From Mediterraneibacter massiliensis (lineage in GTDB: Bacteria; Bacillota; Clostridia; Lachnospirales; Lachnospiraceae), in assembly GCF_001487105.1 (NCBI RefSeq), contig NZ_LN913001.1, forward strand, positions 113,295 through 177,294: 64,000 nt of DNA, in the 5' to 3' direction. Positions 9,931 through 19,390 of this stretch are shown here, piece by piece. Position 1 is the stretch's first letter, and every line of letters begins with the position of its first letter. The notes below the pieces were generated by a model. It searched no databases, was not told the origin of the DNA, and saw nothing but the letters and a program-made list of their open reading frames with translations. A program made the position numbers and the translations under genes.

Positions 9931-11706
9931 ATGAAACAAAAATATTTTATTCATAAATTTATTCGATATTTTTTTATTTTTTCTGTGCCTGTTATTATTA
10001 TGGGAATTTTTCTTACTATCTACTCTTTTTTTCAAATTCGGCAGGATTCAAATACGCAGGCACAAAGTACCTTTCGAATAAGCAGTCAGCTCATGGAAGA
10101 AATTCTTACGAAAGGTGATGATGTAGCAGATTTAATGAACACAAATAGTTCTATCTCCATGTCTATGTATCGTATTCTTAACCAAAATTCTATGGATTAT
10201 AAAGAAAATATTACAAAAAATATCATGTTTTATATTTTTGAAAATTTAAAATCCAGCTCTTCTTATGTGGATTCTGTATATGTATATTTTCCAAATGAAG
10301 AAGATTACTTTTTCCAGACAAATAAAAAATTGACATCTATCAGTCATTCTGCCGATAAACAGTGGCTGGAAGATTTTAAAACACATACAAAAGAAGAAGA
10401 TAAATGGATTACTTTACGTACCGCTCAGAATTATCATTTTGAAGACGCTCACAAGGTCGTGACTATTTATAGGAGGATTCAATATTATGACGGCGTTTTA
10501 GTCATTAATTTAAATCCAGCTGTTTTGTCAAATCTTCTATCTTCTCTTGAAAATTATCCAAATGAATCTGTCTTTGTCACTGATTCAAATGGAATGATTT
10601 TATTTTCTAATAAAAATGCAAAACAATTAAACTTCAAAGAAGATCAAGGACTTCATAAACAGTTATCTTTATCCAATGAGGGGCATTATCTTTCTTCCGC
10701 TAAATATGATAATCATACCTATGCTGTAACTGAATTTACCTATCCAGATTATAATCTTCACTTTTTATCGCTTGTTCCTTCACATGATATTTATCGTCTT
10801 ATGTATAATATTTTTTATTGTGTCATCGTCGGTATTATAATCGCTGCAATACTATGTCTAATACTAAGTCTTTACTTGACTCAAAAAAATTTTCATCAAA
10901 TAGAACTTCTTATGGATATTTTGTGGAAAGCTGAAAAGGGAAAACTTCCGCTTGATGACAATGGTGGACTTATTGATGCTAAAAAACTAGATGAATATAA
11001 TCTGATTCTAAATCGTGTAATTCTCACTTTTGTTAAAAATAATACATTAACAATGCAAGTAAAAGAATATCAGCTAAAAAAGACCCTCAGTGAACTTAAA
11101 GCTCTACAGCTTCAGATCAATCCTCACTTTTTCTTTAATACTTTACAGTCAATCGATATGGAAATTATAAAAAATGAAGGTTATCAGGCATCAGCCAGCA
11201 AATTAATACATGCACTTTCAGATATTCTACGCTATGCACTGGAAGATTCCAGAACTCCTGTTTCTTTGAGAGATGAAATACAGTCCTGTAAAGAATATAT
11301 AGAAATACAAAAATTCCATAATCCCGGACAAATTGTACTTTTATGGGACTATGATGAATCTTTATTGCAGTATTCTGTAATCCGTCTTCTATTTCAGCCT
11401 CTTCTTGAAAACAGTATACACTATAGTCTTCAATCTCCTCATGATACTTTAGTGATACGTATTAAAATTTATGATGCCGGAGATTCTTTAAGATTTCATA
11501 TCTTAGACAATGGGATAGGTATTGAAAAAGAGCGCTTGGAACAGATCCGTATTTCTCTAGAGTCTTCAGAAGAACAAGAACACCATATAGGAATCAAAAA
11601 TACACATAAACGTTTAATTCTTACGTATCCTGATAATGCAGGATTATCCATTATCAGCCATGTAGGACAAGGTACTTGTATTAGCTTTTCTATTCCCAAA
11701 AAATAG
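9931..11706 (+). CDS. YesM-type sensor histidine kinase
   Basis: A 591-residue membrane kinase: a membrane segment at about 12-36, a large extracellular sensor region (dCache-like) to about 285, a second segment at about 290-315, a HAMP-like linker, then a His_kinase/HATPase module. The phosphorylated His lies in LQINPHFFFNTLQSID. ATP-binding blocks are FQPLLENSIHYS and DNGIGIEKERL. It is the cognate kinase of the response regulator just upstream and probably senses the glycan imported by the divergent operon, directly or through the binding protein. Confidence 0.93.
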   Translation: MKQKYFIHKFIRYFFIFSVPVIIMGIFLTIYSFFQIRQDSNTQAQSTFRISSQLMEEILTKGDDVADLMNTNSSISMSMYRILNQNSMDYKENITKNIMFYIFENLKSSSSYVDSVYVYFPNEEDYFFQTNKKLTSISHSADKQWLEDFKTHTKEEDKWITLRTAQNYHFEDAHKVVTIYRRIQYYDGVLVINLNPAVLSNLLSSLENYPNESVFVTDSNGMILFSNKNAKQLNFKEDQGLHKQLSLSNEGHYLSSAKYDNHTYAVTEFTYPDYNLHFLSLVPSHDIYRLMYNIFYCVIVGIIIAAILCLILSLYLTQKNFHQIELLMDILWKAEKGKLPLDDNGGLIDAKKLDEYNLILNRVILTFVKNNTLTMQVKEYQLKKTLSELKALQLQINPHFFFNTLQSIDMEIIKNEGYQASASKLIHALSDILRYALEDSRTPVSLRDEIQSCKEYIEIQKFHNPGQIVLLWDYDESLLQYSVIRLLFQPLLENSIHYSLQSPHDTLVIRIKIYDAGDSLRFHILDNGIGIEKERLEQIRISLESSEEQEHHIGIKNTHKRLILTYPDNAGLSIISHVGQGTCISFSIPKK

Positions 11707-12590
11707 AATAAAGGCAAATATACTCATGAAATATTTGTCATATTTTTCATCTTCTTCCTTCTTTTGGGTTGCTACAATAGAGTCCTCACATTCATCATAT
11801 CCAATGCTGTTTGAATTGCCTGCTATGCACATTTATTCGGTTTAAACCTATAGCTATGGTCATAAACTACTTCTCATAGATTAACGTTTGCATCTATGCA
11901 ATAGCTTGTTATACAAATCGATCCGTTACTGTCTATGCTCCCAGTTTTTCTGAATCCTATATTCAACTTTGATATCTCCATTTTTGTACCAAGTGAAGCT
12001 TATATTTTCTTGTTCAACTGCTCTTTGATAATCTCTACGTTTTCCTCAAGATATTGTTTGAATTCTGTGTACTTCGTCCACTCCTTCTGCTCCTTTATTT
12101 CATACAACTTGCATGTATGCTCTTTTAAGATTTTCTTCAGATAATATCTAATCTATTAGACTACTTCTAACCAAAAAGTCGTTATGTCTATATGTTCTTT
12201 CTTTTCCTTACCAGTATGAATTCATTACCGTATCATTCTGGTTCCATTGACATCAAAAATCGAGAAATTTCCAAACGTCAATCTGCTTCATTGCGAAAAA
12301 CATTATTATATTTACATGATTGTTGGTTACAATAAATTTTTGCGCATTTGCTATACAAGAGTTACTGAAGATTTGAATTTACTAAAAAAACAACTCTACT
12401 TATAAATCTACTTTTAGACTGACTCATTCAAGCAATCTATTTTTTGTGCTATAAAATAGTTTAAATATTTTATAGTTCTTTACTCGACAAATCTTATCAA
12501 GTCTTGTCTTTGTCTGTATCCTTCCTACTATTGGATGGATTGCGGACTTCCATCCGTTAGTGATGTGCGCCGCAAGGCTTACCTAAAACC
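11707..12590. other. Decayed gene-free stretch
   Basis: Nearly 900 bases with many stops in all frames. On the minus strand, about 12000-12155 encodes a lysine/glutamate-rich 49-codon fragment (containing CKLYEIKEQKEWTKYTEF) that ends in a stop and has no start. It looks like the tail of a lost gene that I do not recognise. No tRNA, terminal repeats or transposase motifs were seen. The stretch may mark an old deletion or insertion between the accessory sugar locus and the core block. Confidence 0.5.
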
Positions 12591-12623
12591 GCAGGGATAC
12601 ATTAAAAATTAATGTATCCCTGC
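12591..12623 (-). terminator. Perfect 15-bp hairpin over the stop codon of the DUF3881 gene
   Basis: Arms 12591-12605 and 12609-12623 are perfectly complementary around a 3-base loop, and the stop codon (12602-12604) lies inside the stem. On the minus strand the stem is followed by GGTTTTAGG, a poor U-tract. It may be a weak terminator or an mRNA 3-prime stabiliser for the serS-side operon. Confidence 0.6.
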
Positions 12624-13477
12624 AACCATATTGTACCTTTAAACCTTCTTCCTATTTCCGGTTCTCCCATCACCTCTGCGGCGGGTACACAAATATCAAA
12701 CTGTAATTCATTTACATCTAGTTTCATCTGATATATTCTTTCTTTTGTCAGTATATTTTCACGTTCCCTTACAGCAAGTATTTCTCCCATTATAGAATAT
12801 AGATCACATTCAACTCCATAGGGCATAAAATACGTATCTACAATCGAAAAAATATCTTCGCTTATCAACCTTTTTGACACTTTAGAATAAATATCCATAT
12901 CATCCAATGTCAGAGTCTCTATAGCTGTCTGATCTCCGCTTCTCGCTGCATTTAATAATTTTTTTCTGTTTTGTGATGCTTCTTGTTCGTTTTTTATCTG
13001 CTTTTCATCTTTTCTGACAGGAAATAATATTTTTCCGGAAAGTGCCAGCCCTGCAAATGTAACGGAAGTTTCCAGACCGGACAGAAAACCAATCTGTTTC
13101 TCTTTCATATACTCTACACCATTTTGCAGAGTAAATATCAGGCTGATCCCAACTTTTGGATCCTCACATACTCCGATGTATTGTTCTCTTTCTATTCTCT
13201 TTTCTACAGCGATTTCTGCATAAGTTGTAACTCCGCTTCCTTCAAAATATGGAAAATAATAGCTCATGTCAAAATTTTCTTGTTCATCCAATTCTCCACA
13301 AAGTGTAATTCCCATATTCTGCCCATACTCTTTCTGATATTCACAGAAATCTTCTGAAGTATGATAAGAAACGATCATCTGATGTGTAAAATTTTCTTCT
13401 GCTTGTTTTAAAATTTCTTTTAATTCTTTTCTGGTCTGAAGATTCCCAAAACCGATTGCTTTTAAATATTGGTGCAT
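12602..13477 (-). CDS. DUF3881 family protein
   Basis: The protein begins MHQYLKAIGFGNLQTRKEL, which I recognise as the DUF3881 family found in Lachnospiraceae, often near serS. The function is unknown. It is soluble with no signal peptide; its middle (LLNAARSGDQTAIETLTLDDMDIYSKVSKR) resembles a short helical repeat. The start is ATG at 13477. The in-frame TTG at 13489 is part of the ribosome binding site TTGGAG and is not the start. It follows serS by 18 bases and is probably co-transcribed with it. Confidence 0.8.
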   Translation of the reverse strand: MHQYLKAIGFGNLQTRKELKEILKQAEENFTHQMIVSYHTSEDFCEYQKEYGQNMGITLCGELDEQENFDMSYYFPYFEGSGVTTYAEIAVEKRIEREQYIGVCEDPKVGISLIFTLQNGVEYMKEKQIGFLSGLETSVTFAGLALSGKILFPVRKDEKQIKNEQEASQNRKKLLNAARSGDQTAIETLTLDDMDIYSKVSKRLISEDIFSIVDTYFMPYGVECDLYSIMGEILAVRERENILTKERIYQMKLDVNELQFDICVPAAEVMGEPEIGRRFKGTIWLQGYINF

Positions 13478-13495
13478 TGTGTTCTCCAATTTAGA

Positions 13496-14782
13496 CTATT
13501 TTTTTGGCACGATTTTTTCACAGCCTCCCATATATGGGCGGAGCGCTTCTGGTATTCTCACACTGCCATCAGCTTGAAGATTATTTTCCAAAAATGCGAT
13601 CAACATTCTCGGAGGTGCTACTACTGTATTATTTAATGTATGCGCAAAATATTTTCCATTTTCTCCTTTTACTCTGATTCCCAGTCTTCTTGCCTGTGCA
13701 TCTCCTAAATTTGAGCAGCTGCCTACTTCAAAATATTTTTTTTGTCTTGGCGACCAGGCTTCTACATCTACAGATTTCACCTTCAAATCAGCTAAATCTC
13801 CTGAACAACATTCCAGAGTACGCACAGGAATATCTAAGGAACGGAAAAGATCTACTGTATTTTGCCATAATTTATCATACCACTGCATACTGTCTTCCGG
13901 TTTACATACTACGATCATTTCCTGCTTTTCAAATTGATGAATCCTATATACGCCTCTTTCTTCTATACCATGCGCACCTTTTTCTTTTCTGAAACAAGGG
14001 GAATAACTCGTCAATGTCTGCGGAAGTTCTTCTTCTGTTAACATAGTATCAATAAATTTTCCAATCATGGAATGTTCGCTTGTTCCGATCAAGTATAGAT
14101 CTTCTCCTTCTATTTTATACATCATGGCATCCATTTCCGCAAAACTCATGACGCCTGTCACAACATTGCTTCGTATCATAAAAGGCGGCACACAATACGT
14201 AAAACCTCTGTTTATCATAAAATCTCTCGCATATGCGATAACTGAAGAATGCAGCCTTGCAATATCTCCCATCAGATAATAGAAACCATTTCCCGCAACC
14301 CTTCTTGCACTATCTAAATCAATTCCCTGGAAAGCCTCCATGATTTCTGTATGATAAGGGATTTCAAATTCAGGGACTACCGGTTCTCCAAATCTTTCTA
14401 CTTCCACATTCTCACTGTCATCTTTTCCTATCGGAACAGATGGATCAATGATATTAGGAATCGTCATCATAATTTTCTTGATCTTTTCTTCCACTTCTTT
14501 TTCTTCTGCAGATAATCTTTCCATTCTGTCGGCATTTTCTGTAACTTGTTTTTTAAGTTCTTCTGCTTCTTCTTTTTTTCCCTGTGCCATCATAGCGCCG
14601 ATACTTTTGGAGATTTTATTCTTTTCTGCTCGCAGAGATTCTACTTCCTGCTTTATTTCTCTATTTTTTTTGTCCAATTCTAAAACTTCATCTACTAATG
14701 GAAGTTTTTCATCCTGAAACTTATTTTTGATATTTTCTTTTACTCTATCCGGATTTGTTCTTACAAATTTAATATCTAACAT
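13496..14782 (-). CDS. serS: Seryl-tRNA synthetase
   Basis: At 428 residues this is a full-length class II synthetase that charges tRNA-Ser. The N-terminal ~110 residues form the tRNA-binding coiled coil (LDKKNREIKQEVESLRAEKN). Motif 2 is CFRKEKGAHGIEERGVYRIHQ and motif 3 includes PPRMLIAFLENN. It lies between the DUF4446 and DUF3881 genes in the leftward block. No T-box leader fits in the short gap upstream. Confidence 0.98.
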   Translation of the reverse strand: MLDIKFVRTNPDRVKENIKNKFQDEKLPLVDEVLELDKKNREIKQEVESLRAEKNKISKSIGAMMAQGKKEEAEELKKQVTENADRMERLSAEEKEVEEKIKKIMMTIPNIIDPSVPIGKDDSENVEVERFGEPVVPEFEIPYHTEIMEAFQGIDLDSARRVAGNGFYYLMGDIARLHSSVIAYARDFMINRGFTYCVPPFMIRSNVVTGVMSFAEMDAMMYKIEGEDLYLIGTSEHSMIGKFIDTMLTEEELPQTLTSYSPCFRKEKGAHGIEERGVYRIHQFEKQEMIVVCKPEDSMQWYDKLWQNTVDLFRSLDIPVRTLECCSGDLADLKVKSVDVEAWSPRQKKYFEVGSCSNLGDAQARRLGIRVKGENGKYFAHTLNNTVVAPPRMLIAFLENNLQADGSVRIPEALRPYMGGCEKIVPKK

Positions 14783-14855
14783 ATTCTTCTTTTCCTCTTC
14801 CTTTTTTATTTCTTTAATCTTATCTTGTTATTTTTTACTTTACTGCTTGATTATT

Positions 14856-15392
14856 TTATTTTTCCATGTCTTTAAGATCATATGCTTCCTGATAAATTGC
14901 TTTTTCGAGTGATTCTCTTTCTTCCTCTGCAAGTTCTATATAACTTTCCCCTTTTACAATTTCTTTAATATACGTATAACAGCCTCCCCTGCTATGCATA
15001 GCATTTAAGATCCATCCATTATTATTTTGATCCAACATTGTCAATGCAAAACTCAAATCTCCCCCCATTTCATGAAATGCATCATATTTTACAATACCGA
15101 TCTTTTGATAATTGTTTTCTATCTTTTTATAAATATCTTTGATGTTGTCACGGTTTTCTTTCGCCATTTTTGAAATCTCTTCTAGCATATCAAATCTTTC
15201 AAATATACTATCTTCCAGATTTTTTCCGTCTTTTCCTTTCATAAAAGATGAATAACTTGCCTTTAGTCGATTATATTTCATATTGGCACTTATCAGTAAT
15301 ATAAACAATATAATTTGTATAAAAAATAATATTACAAAAATATAGAATGGATCAATGCCTATATTTTCTAAAATTTTGCTTTCCATATTCAT
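14856..15392 (-). CDS. DUF4446 family membrane protein
   Basis: The protein has one N-terminal membrane segment (FYIFVILFFIQIILFILLI) followed by a cytoplasmic domain with a coiled-coil stretch and the conserved run KYDAFHEMGGDLSFALTMLD, characteristic of DUF4446. The function is unknown. Members commonly lie directly downstream of parB in Clostridia, as here. The ATG at 15392 has GGAGACTTG before it; the TTG at 15395 is too close to the Shine-Dalgarno. Confidence 0.85.
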   Translation of the reverse strand: MNMESKILENIGIDPFYIFVILFFIQIILFILLISANMKYNRLKASYSSFMKGKDGKNLEDSIFERFDMLEEISKMAKENRDNIKDIYKKIENNYQKIGIVKYDAFHEMGGDLSFALTMLDQNNNGWILNAMHSRGGCYTYIKEIVKGESYIELAEEERESLEKAIYQEAYDLKDMEK

Positions 15393-15454
15393 CAAGTCTC
15401 CTTATTAATTTTCAATGTACGTAAATTCTTTTTATCTTATTCTCCCCGAAATTT

Positions 15455-16360
15455 TTATTTATTTTGGATCGTCATAATTAAATCGTAAATTCTTTCTAAT
15501 TCTTCTTCTGAATAATATTCTATCTCTATTTTTCCTTTTCCATTTGCTTTTGGAGTCACGCTTACCTTTGTACCAATGACGTTTTTCATACGTTCTTCAA
15601 TATTTTCATATACAAACGTATGTTCTTTTTTTTCTTTTTTTACTTCCTTTTTTGGATTTTTTATCTCTTTGACAAGTTTTTCTGTTTCCCTTACGCTTAA
15701 CTTTTCATCAAATATTTTATTTGCGAGAATAAACTGCTGTTCTTCATCATCAATAGCAAGCAGTGCTCTTGCATGACCTGTACTTATCATATCATCGACG
15801 ATCATTTGCTGTACTCGACTGCTCAATTTTAAAAGTCTCATGGAATTTGTAACTGCAGTTCTGCTTTTAGAAACTCTCTCCGCAACTTCATCTTGTTTCA
15901 GATTAAATTCTTCTAGAAGTTTCTTATATGCCATTGCTTCTTCTATTGGATTTAAGTTTTCTCTCTGTATATTCTCTATCAAAGAGATTTCAACTATTTC
16001 CTGTTCCGTGTATTCTTTTATCAAAACAGGAATTTCTTTTAAGCCTGCTAATTTTGCTGCTCGCCATCTTCTCTCTCCTGCAATGATCTCATAATAATCT
16101 TTCTTTTTATGAACAAGTAATGGCTGTAAAATACCAAATTGTTTTATCGAATCAGCCAACTCTAAAAGTGCATCTTCATCAAACTCTTTTCTTGGCTGAT
16201 CTCGATTTGGTTCTACTAAATTAATTTTAACCTTCACTTCTCCACTGATATTTTCTTCATTTTTCCTACCGGTGTTCACATCAGATTTATTTTTATTTTC
16301 TGTTTTTGAAGGTATAAGACTATCTAATCCTTTTCCAAGTCCATTTCTCTTTACTGCCAT
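15455..16360 (-). CDS. parB: Chromosome-partitioning protein ParB (Spo0J)
   Basis: This 301-residue CTP-dependent DNA clamp loads at parS and spreads to organise the origin. The N-terminus is KRNGLGKGLDSLIPSK. The CTP-binding region has the GERRWRAAKLAG box, the helix-turn-helix is DEVAERVSKSRTAVTNSMRL, and GHARALL follows. The C-terminal ~50 residues are the dimerisation domain. The gene starts 3 bases after parA ends, and two parS sites lie just upstream of parA. In spore-formers ParB also affects sporulation control and SMC loading. Confidence 0.97.
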   Translation of the reverse strand: MAVKRNGLGKGLDSLIPSKTENKNKSDVNTGRKNEENISGEVKVKINLVEPNRDQPRKEFDEDALLELADSIKQFGILQPLLVHKKKDYYEIIAGERRWRAAKLAGLKEIPVLIKEYTEQEIVEISLIENIQRENLNPIEEAMAYKKLLEEFNLKQDEVAERVSKSRTAVTNSMRLLKLSSRVQQMIVDDMISTGHARALLAIDDEEQQFILANKIFDEKLSVRETEKLVKEIKNPKKEVKKEKKEHTFVYENIEERMKNVIGTKVSVTPKANGKGKIEIEYYSEEELERIYDLIMTIQNK

Positions 16361-16363
16361 TAT

Positions 16364-17131
16364 TTATTCCTCCCCTTTATGAATCACTTCCTCTGCGAGC
16401 ATCATATAGCTTTCAGCGCCCGTCGATTTTGCATCATATAGATTTATAGGCATTCCATAACTTGGTGCTTCTGCAAGTCTGATATTTCTTGGGATAATTG
16501 TTTTATATATATTTTGTTCCAAATTATCTTTTACATTTTCTACAACTTGCAGTGATAAATTTGTTCTTGCATCATACATGGTAAATACTACTCCTTCTAT
16601 TTTCAAAGAAGAATTTAATCTTTCTTGAACTAGTTCAATAGTATGTATAAGTTGGCTAAGCCCTTCCAGCGCATAATATTCACATTGTATAGGTACTAAA
16701 ACAGAATCTGCCGTTGTCATTGCATTGATCGTAAGCATACTTAATGCCGGAGGACAATCAATAATAATAAAATCATAATTATCTCTGATTTTATCTATTT
16801 CTTTTTTAATTATAAATTCTTTATTTTCTACACCTATCAATTCTATTTCAGCTGCTGATAAATCAATATTCGAAGGAAGTACATCTAAATTTTCTAAAAC
16901 CTCCTTACATATACAATCTTCTACTCCAACATTCCCTATGATCAAATCATATATACTATTTTCAACTTCATTTTTATCCACACTTAATCCACTTGTCATA
17001 TTTCCTTGTGGATCCATATCAAGTGCTAAAACCTTTTTTCCTAAACTAGCCAAAGAAGCGGAAAGATTGATTGCTGTTGTTGTCTTTCCTACACCACCTT
17101 TTTGATTAGCTATTGCAATAATTCTGCTCAT
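16364..17131 (-). CDS. parA: Chromosome-partitioning ATPase ParA (Soj)
   Basis: This 255-residue Walker-type ATPase has the deviant Walker A KGGVGKTTTA at about 11-20, DMDPQGN near 40 and IIDCPPAL near 122. With ParB it separates newly replicated origins, and in spore-formers Soj also modulates DnaA. The gene is the first of the parA-parB-DUF4446 unit and is divergent from the hydrolase gene, with parS in the shared gap. A parS site this close suggests ParB could influence its own operon. Confidence 0.97.
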   Translation of the reverse strand: MSRIIAIANQKGGVGKTTTAINLSASLASLGKKVLALDMDPQGNMTSGLSVDKNEVENSIYDLIIGNVGVEDCICKEVLENLDVLPSNIDLSAAEIELIGVENKEFIIKKEIDKIRDNYDFIIIDCPPALSMLTINAMTTADSVLVPIQCEYYALEGLSQLIHTIELVQERLNSSLKIEGVVFTMYDARTNLSLQVVENVKDNLEQNIYKTIIPRNIRLAEAPSYGMPINLYDAKSTGAESYMMLAEEVIHKGEE

Positions 17132-17197
17132 TTTTGTACTCCTTTCTGATGAATACTTTATTATTATATCACCTTTTAATTTTATTATCTATAATAA

Positions 17198-17213
17198 TGT
17201 TTCACGTGAAACA
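17198..17213. other. parS: parS site 1
   Basis: A perfect 16-bp palindrome TGTTTCACGTGAAACA, identical to the consensus ParB-loading site of Bacillus and Clostridia. It lies 67 bases upstream of parA, about 9 kb left of the origin. Confidence 0.97.
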
Positions 17214-17263
17214 TATTTTTAAAGTTATTATTAAAATATGAGTTTTATTTTTATATTTTTCAA

Positions 17264-17279
17264 TGTTTCACGTGAAACA
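17264..17279. other. parS: parS site 2
   Basis: A second perfect TGTTTCACGTGAAACA palindrome, 66 bp from the first when measured start to start. Two sites in one gap should act as a strong ParB nucleation point next to the origin. Confidence 0.97.
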
Positions 17280-17357
17280 TTTATTTTCATAATTTAGGGT
17301 TTATTTGCAAGAAAGAGTGTAGTATAATTAAAAATATAATTGAAAGCAGGTGATACA

Positions 17358-18320
17358 TTGAATTTTAAAAAGAAGGCAGCTGTTTTTACAGCATTAACAG
17401 GCAGCACTTTAGGAATCATGTATATAATAAATAGACTAGTGTATTATATTTCTACTGTAGATAATCTACTAGATTCTGATAAATACAATTATTATGATTG
17501 GCGTTTTGGAAAAGTTGCCTATAAAAAACAAGGGGCAGGTTCTCCGATTCTATTAATACATGATTTAACCGTAGGAAGTTCTTCTTATGAATGGTCCAAA
17601 ATAACAGAAACACTTTCAAAAACAAATACAGTTTATACCATTGATCTACTTGGATGTGGTTGTTCAGATAAACCAAATTTAACTTATACTAATTTTCTTT
17701 ATGTACAAATGATAAATGATTTTATCAAACATGTCATTGGAGAAAAAACAGATGTAGTAGTATCTGGCCTTTCAAGTTCATTTGTCATTATGGCGTGTGC
17801 AAATGATCCTACTAATATAAATCGTGTTGCATTAGTTAATCCAGAAAATATTGTCTCACTTGCCAAAATTCCAACTAAGCGAACAAAACTTATAAAACAT
17901 TTAATGTCCACTCCTGTACTTGGAACTTTTATTTATAATATACTTGTAAATAAAAAGACAATTGGACAAGATTTCTATTCTTCATACTATTATAACCAAA
18001 ATTTAATTGATGAAAAAAGTATCATGACCTATTTTGAATCTTCTCATAAAGAAAATACTCATTCAAAATATCTCTATGCAAGTCAAAAAGGCAGATACAC
18101 TAATTCTAATATACTTTATTGTTTACACAAACTTACTAATAGTATTTTTATTATCATTGGAAATTCTAATCCTGAATATGGATTAATAGCTAATCAATAC
18201 CAAAACCAATTACCTTCCATAGAAATTATAGGAATCAACAAAACAAAACATCTTCCTCATATGGAAAGACCAGATGAATTTATAGAACAAATAAAAATAT
18301 TATTTTCAGAAGAAAAGTAA
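17358..18320 (+). CDS. Alpha/beta-hydrolase fold protein
   Basis: The product starts with a hydrophobic, probably membrane-anchoring segment (FTALTGSTLGIMYIINRLVYYI) followed by an alpha/beta-hydrolase domain: ILLIHDLTVGSSSYEW (oxyanion region), nucleophile motif SGLSSS, and a C-terminal KHLPHMERPDEF supplying the His. The nucleophile box ends in Ser rather than the usual Gly, but the Ser is kept. The substrate is unknown. It is the only rightward gene in the leftward block. The start is TTG 17358 with GCAGGTG before it; the in-frame TTG at 17340 has no Shine-Dalgarno. Confidence 0.85.
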   Translation: MNFKKKAAVFTALTGSTLGIMYIINRLVYYISTVDNLLDSDKYNYYDWRFGKVAYKKQGAGSPILLIHDLTVGSSSYEWSKITETLSKTNTVYTIDLLGCGCSDKPNLTYTNFLYVQMINDFIKHVIGEKTDVVVSGLSSSFVIMACANDPTNINRVALVNPENIVSLAKIPTKRTKLIKHLMSTPVLGTFIYNILVNKKTIGQDFYSSYYYNQNLIDEKSIMTYFESSHKENTHSKYLYASQKGRYTNSNILYCLHKLTNSIFIIIGNSNPEYGLIANQYQNQLPSIEIIGINKTKHLPHMERPDEFIEQIKILFSEEK

Positions 18321-18352
18321 AATAGAAATTTACCGAAGCAACAAGCAGTACA

Positions 18353-18414
18353 AAAAGAACAGTCTACATCCTGTGTCATGCTTGCATGTAAACAGGGTGT
18401 AGACTGTTCCTTTT
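18353..18414 (+). terminator. Long stem-loop after the hydrolase gene
   Basis: Arms of about 22 bases (18353-18374 and 18392-18414) pair with one mismatch and one bulge and end in TTCCTTTT. They lie 33 bases after the hydrolase stop, in the gap between it and convergent rsmG. The symmetric A- and T-rich flanks would let it act in both directions. Confidence 0.75.
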
Positions 18415-18518
18415 CATTCGGCGATAGCCGATAGCGAAATGAAGCGTAAGCGGAATTGAGCTAACACTGCGGAAGAACATAAGCTCATATTCAAAACAGA
18501 AAAAACTATAGAAGGTAC

Positions 18519-18580
18519 ACAAAGAAACACTGTGTCAGAACACAGGGCAGGCCCGCTTATCTGACACAGTGTTTCTTTGT
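18519..18580. repeat. Perfect 20-bp inverted repeat between the hydrolase and rsmG
   Basis: Arms 18519-18538 and 18561-18580 are exactly complementary, with a 22-base loop that itself contains GGGCAGGCCC-like symmetry. No T-run follows immediately on either strand. It sits downstream of rsmG on the minus strand, about 85 bases after its stop, and may be the rsmG transcript end. The rest of the 18321-18666 gap holds no gene. Confidence 0.7.
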
Positions 18581-18666
18581 TGTCTCTTTCAATCAGAAGT
18601 TTCGCTCCACTATCAGAAGGAAATAAATACTTCTGTTTGGAAATCCGCAGCAGCGTGAAGTCATAT

Positions 18667-19377
18667 TTACAATGGTTCTTTTGTTGGTAATCCTGCTTTT
18701 CTTGGATACTTTTTAGGTGTATTTTTATTTTTTTGTATTTTAATAAAAGATCTCCCAATTTCTGATTCCGGTATCTGAAATTTTATACTATCACATATTT
18801 TTCCGCCCAAAATGTGTACAGCCTTTTCTGCCTGTTTTATCTCTTCATCAGCAGTACTGCTTTTGTAAGAAATAAATATACCCCCTATCCGTATGAATGG
18901 TATACAATATTCACTTAACGTAGATAAATTTGCAACTGCACGTGAAACACATAGATCAAACTTCTCTCTATATACTTCCTGTTTCGCAAAGTCTTCTGCT
19001 CTGCCATGTATAGCAGTAATATTCTTTAATTCCAATTTCTTTATGACTTCATTTAAGAATTTTACTCTCTTATTTAAGGAATCCAAAAGAACCACCTGCA
19101 TATCCGGAAAAGCTATTTTTAACGGAATTCCCGGAAAACCGGCGCCTGTTCCTATATCGATCAGGGATGTATATTTTGTCATGTCGAGAACCTTCACTAC
19201 TGTAAGACTGTCAATAAAATGCTTTTCATACACTTCCTCATATTCTGTAATGCCTGTCAGATTCATAATCTTATTCCATTCTACAAGCAATTCATAATAA
19301 TCTCGGAACTGTTTTCTCTGCGTATCATCTAAATCTATTTTTAAATGTTTTAATTGTATATCAAATTTTTCTGCCAT
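18667..19377 (-). CDS. rsmG: 16S rRNA (guanine-N7) methyltransferase RsmG
   Basis: The S-adenosylmethionine-dependent enzyme modifies G527 of 16S rRNA. The SAM pocket is SLIDIGTGAGFPGIPLKIAF, and CVSRAVANLS and YYELLVEWNKIMNLTGI are family signatures. It is the last gene of mnmE-mnmG-rsmG, the usual order near the origin. I take ATG 19377 (MAEKF), which leaves AGGATG upstream; two further in-frame ATGs at 19386 and 19389 are nearly on top of the Shine-Dalgarno. Confidence 0.96.
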   Translation of the reverse strand: MAEKFDIQLKHLKIDLDDTQRKQFRDYYELLVEWNKIMNLTGITEYEEVYEKHFIDSLTVVKVLDMTKYTSLIDIGTGAGFPGIPLKIAFPDMQVVLLDSLNKRVKFLNEVIKKLELKNITAIHGRAEDFAKQEVYREKFDLCVSRAVANLSTLSEYCIPFIRIGGIFISYKSSTADEEIKQAEKAVHILGGKICDSIKFQIPESEIGRSFIKIQKNKNTPKKYPRKAGLPTKEPL

Positions 19378-19390
19378 ATAATTCATCATC

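Noticed and set aside
11935..12144. A 69-codon rightward ORF in the decayed stretch
   Set aside because: No Shine-Dalgarno and low-complexity composition; the opposite strand fragment is the more protein-like reading.
14783..14855. T-box riboswitch upstream of serS
   Set aside because: The gap is only 73 bases and lacks the T-box sequence and a terminator.
18937..18952. A parS-like half site (CACGTGAAACA) inside rsmG
   Set aside because: Only 12 of 16 positions match and the bases encode the conserved CVSRA residues, so coding constraint explains it.
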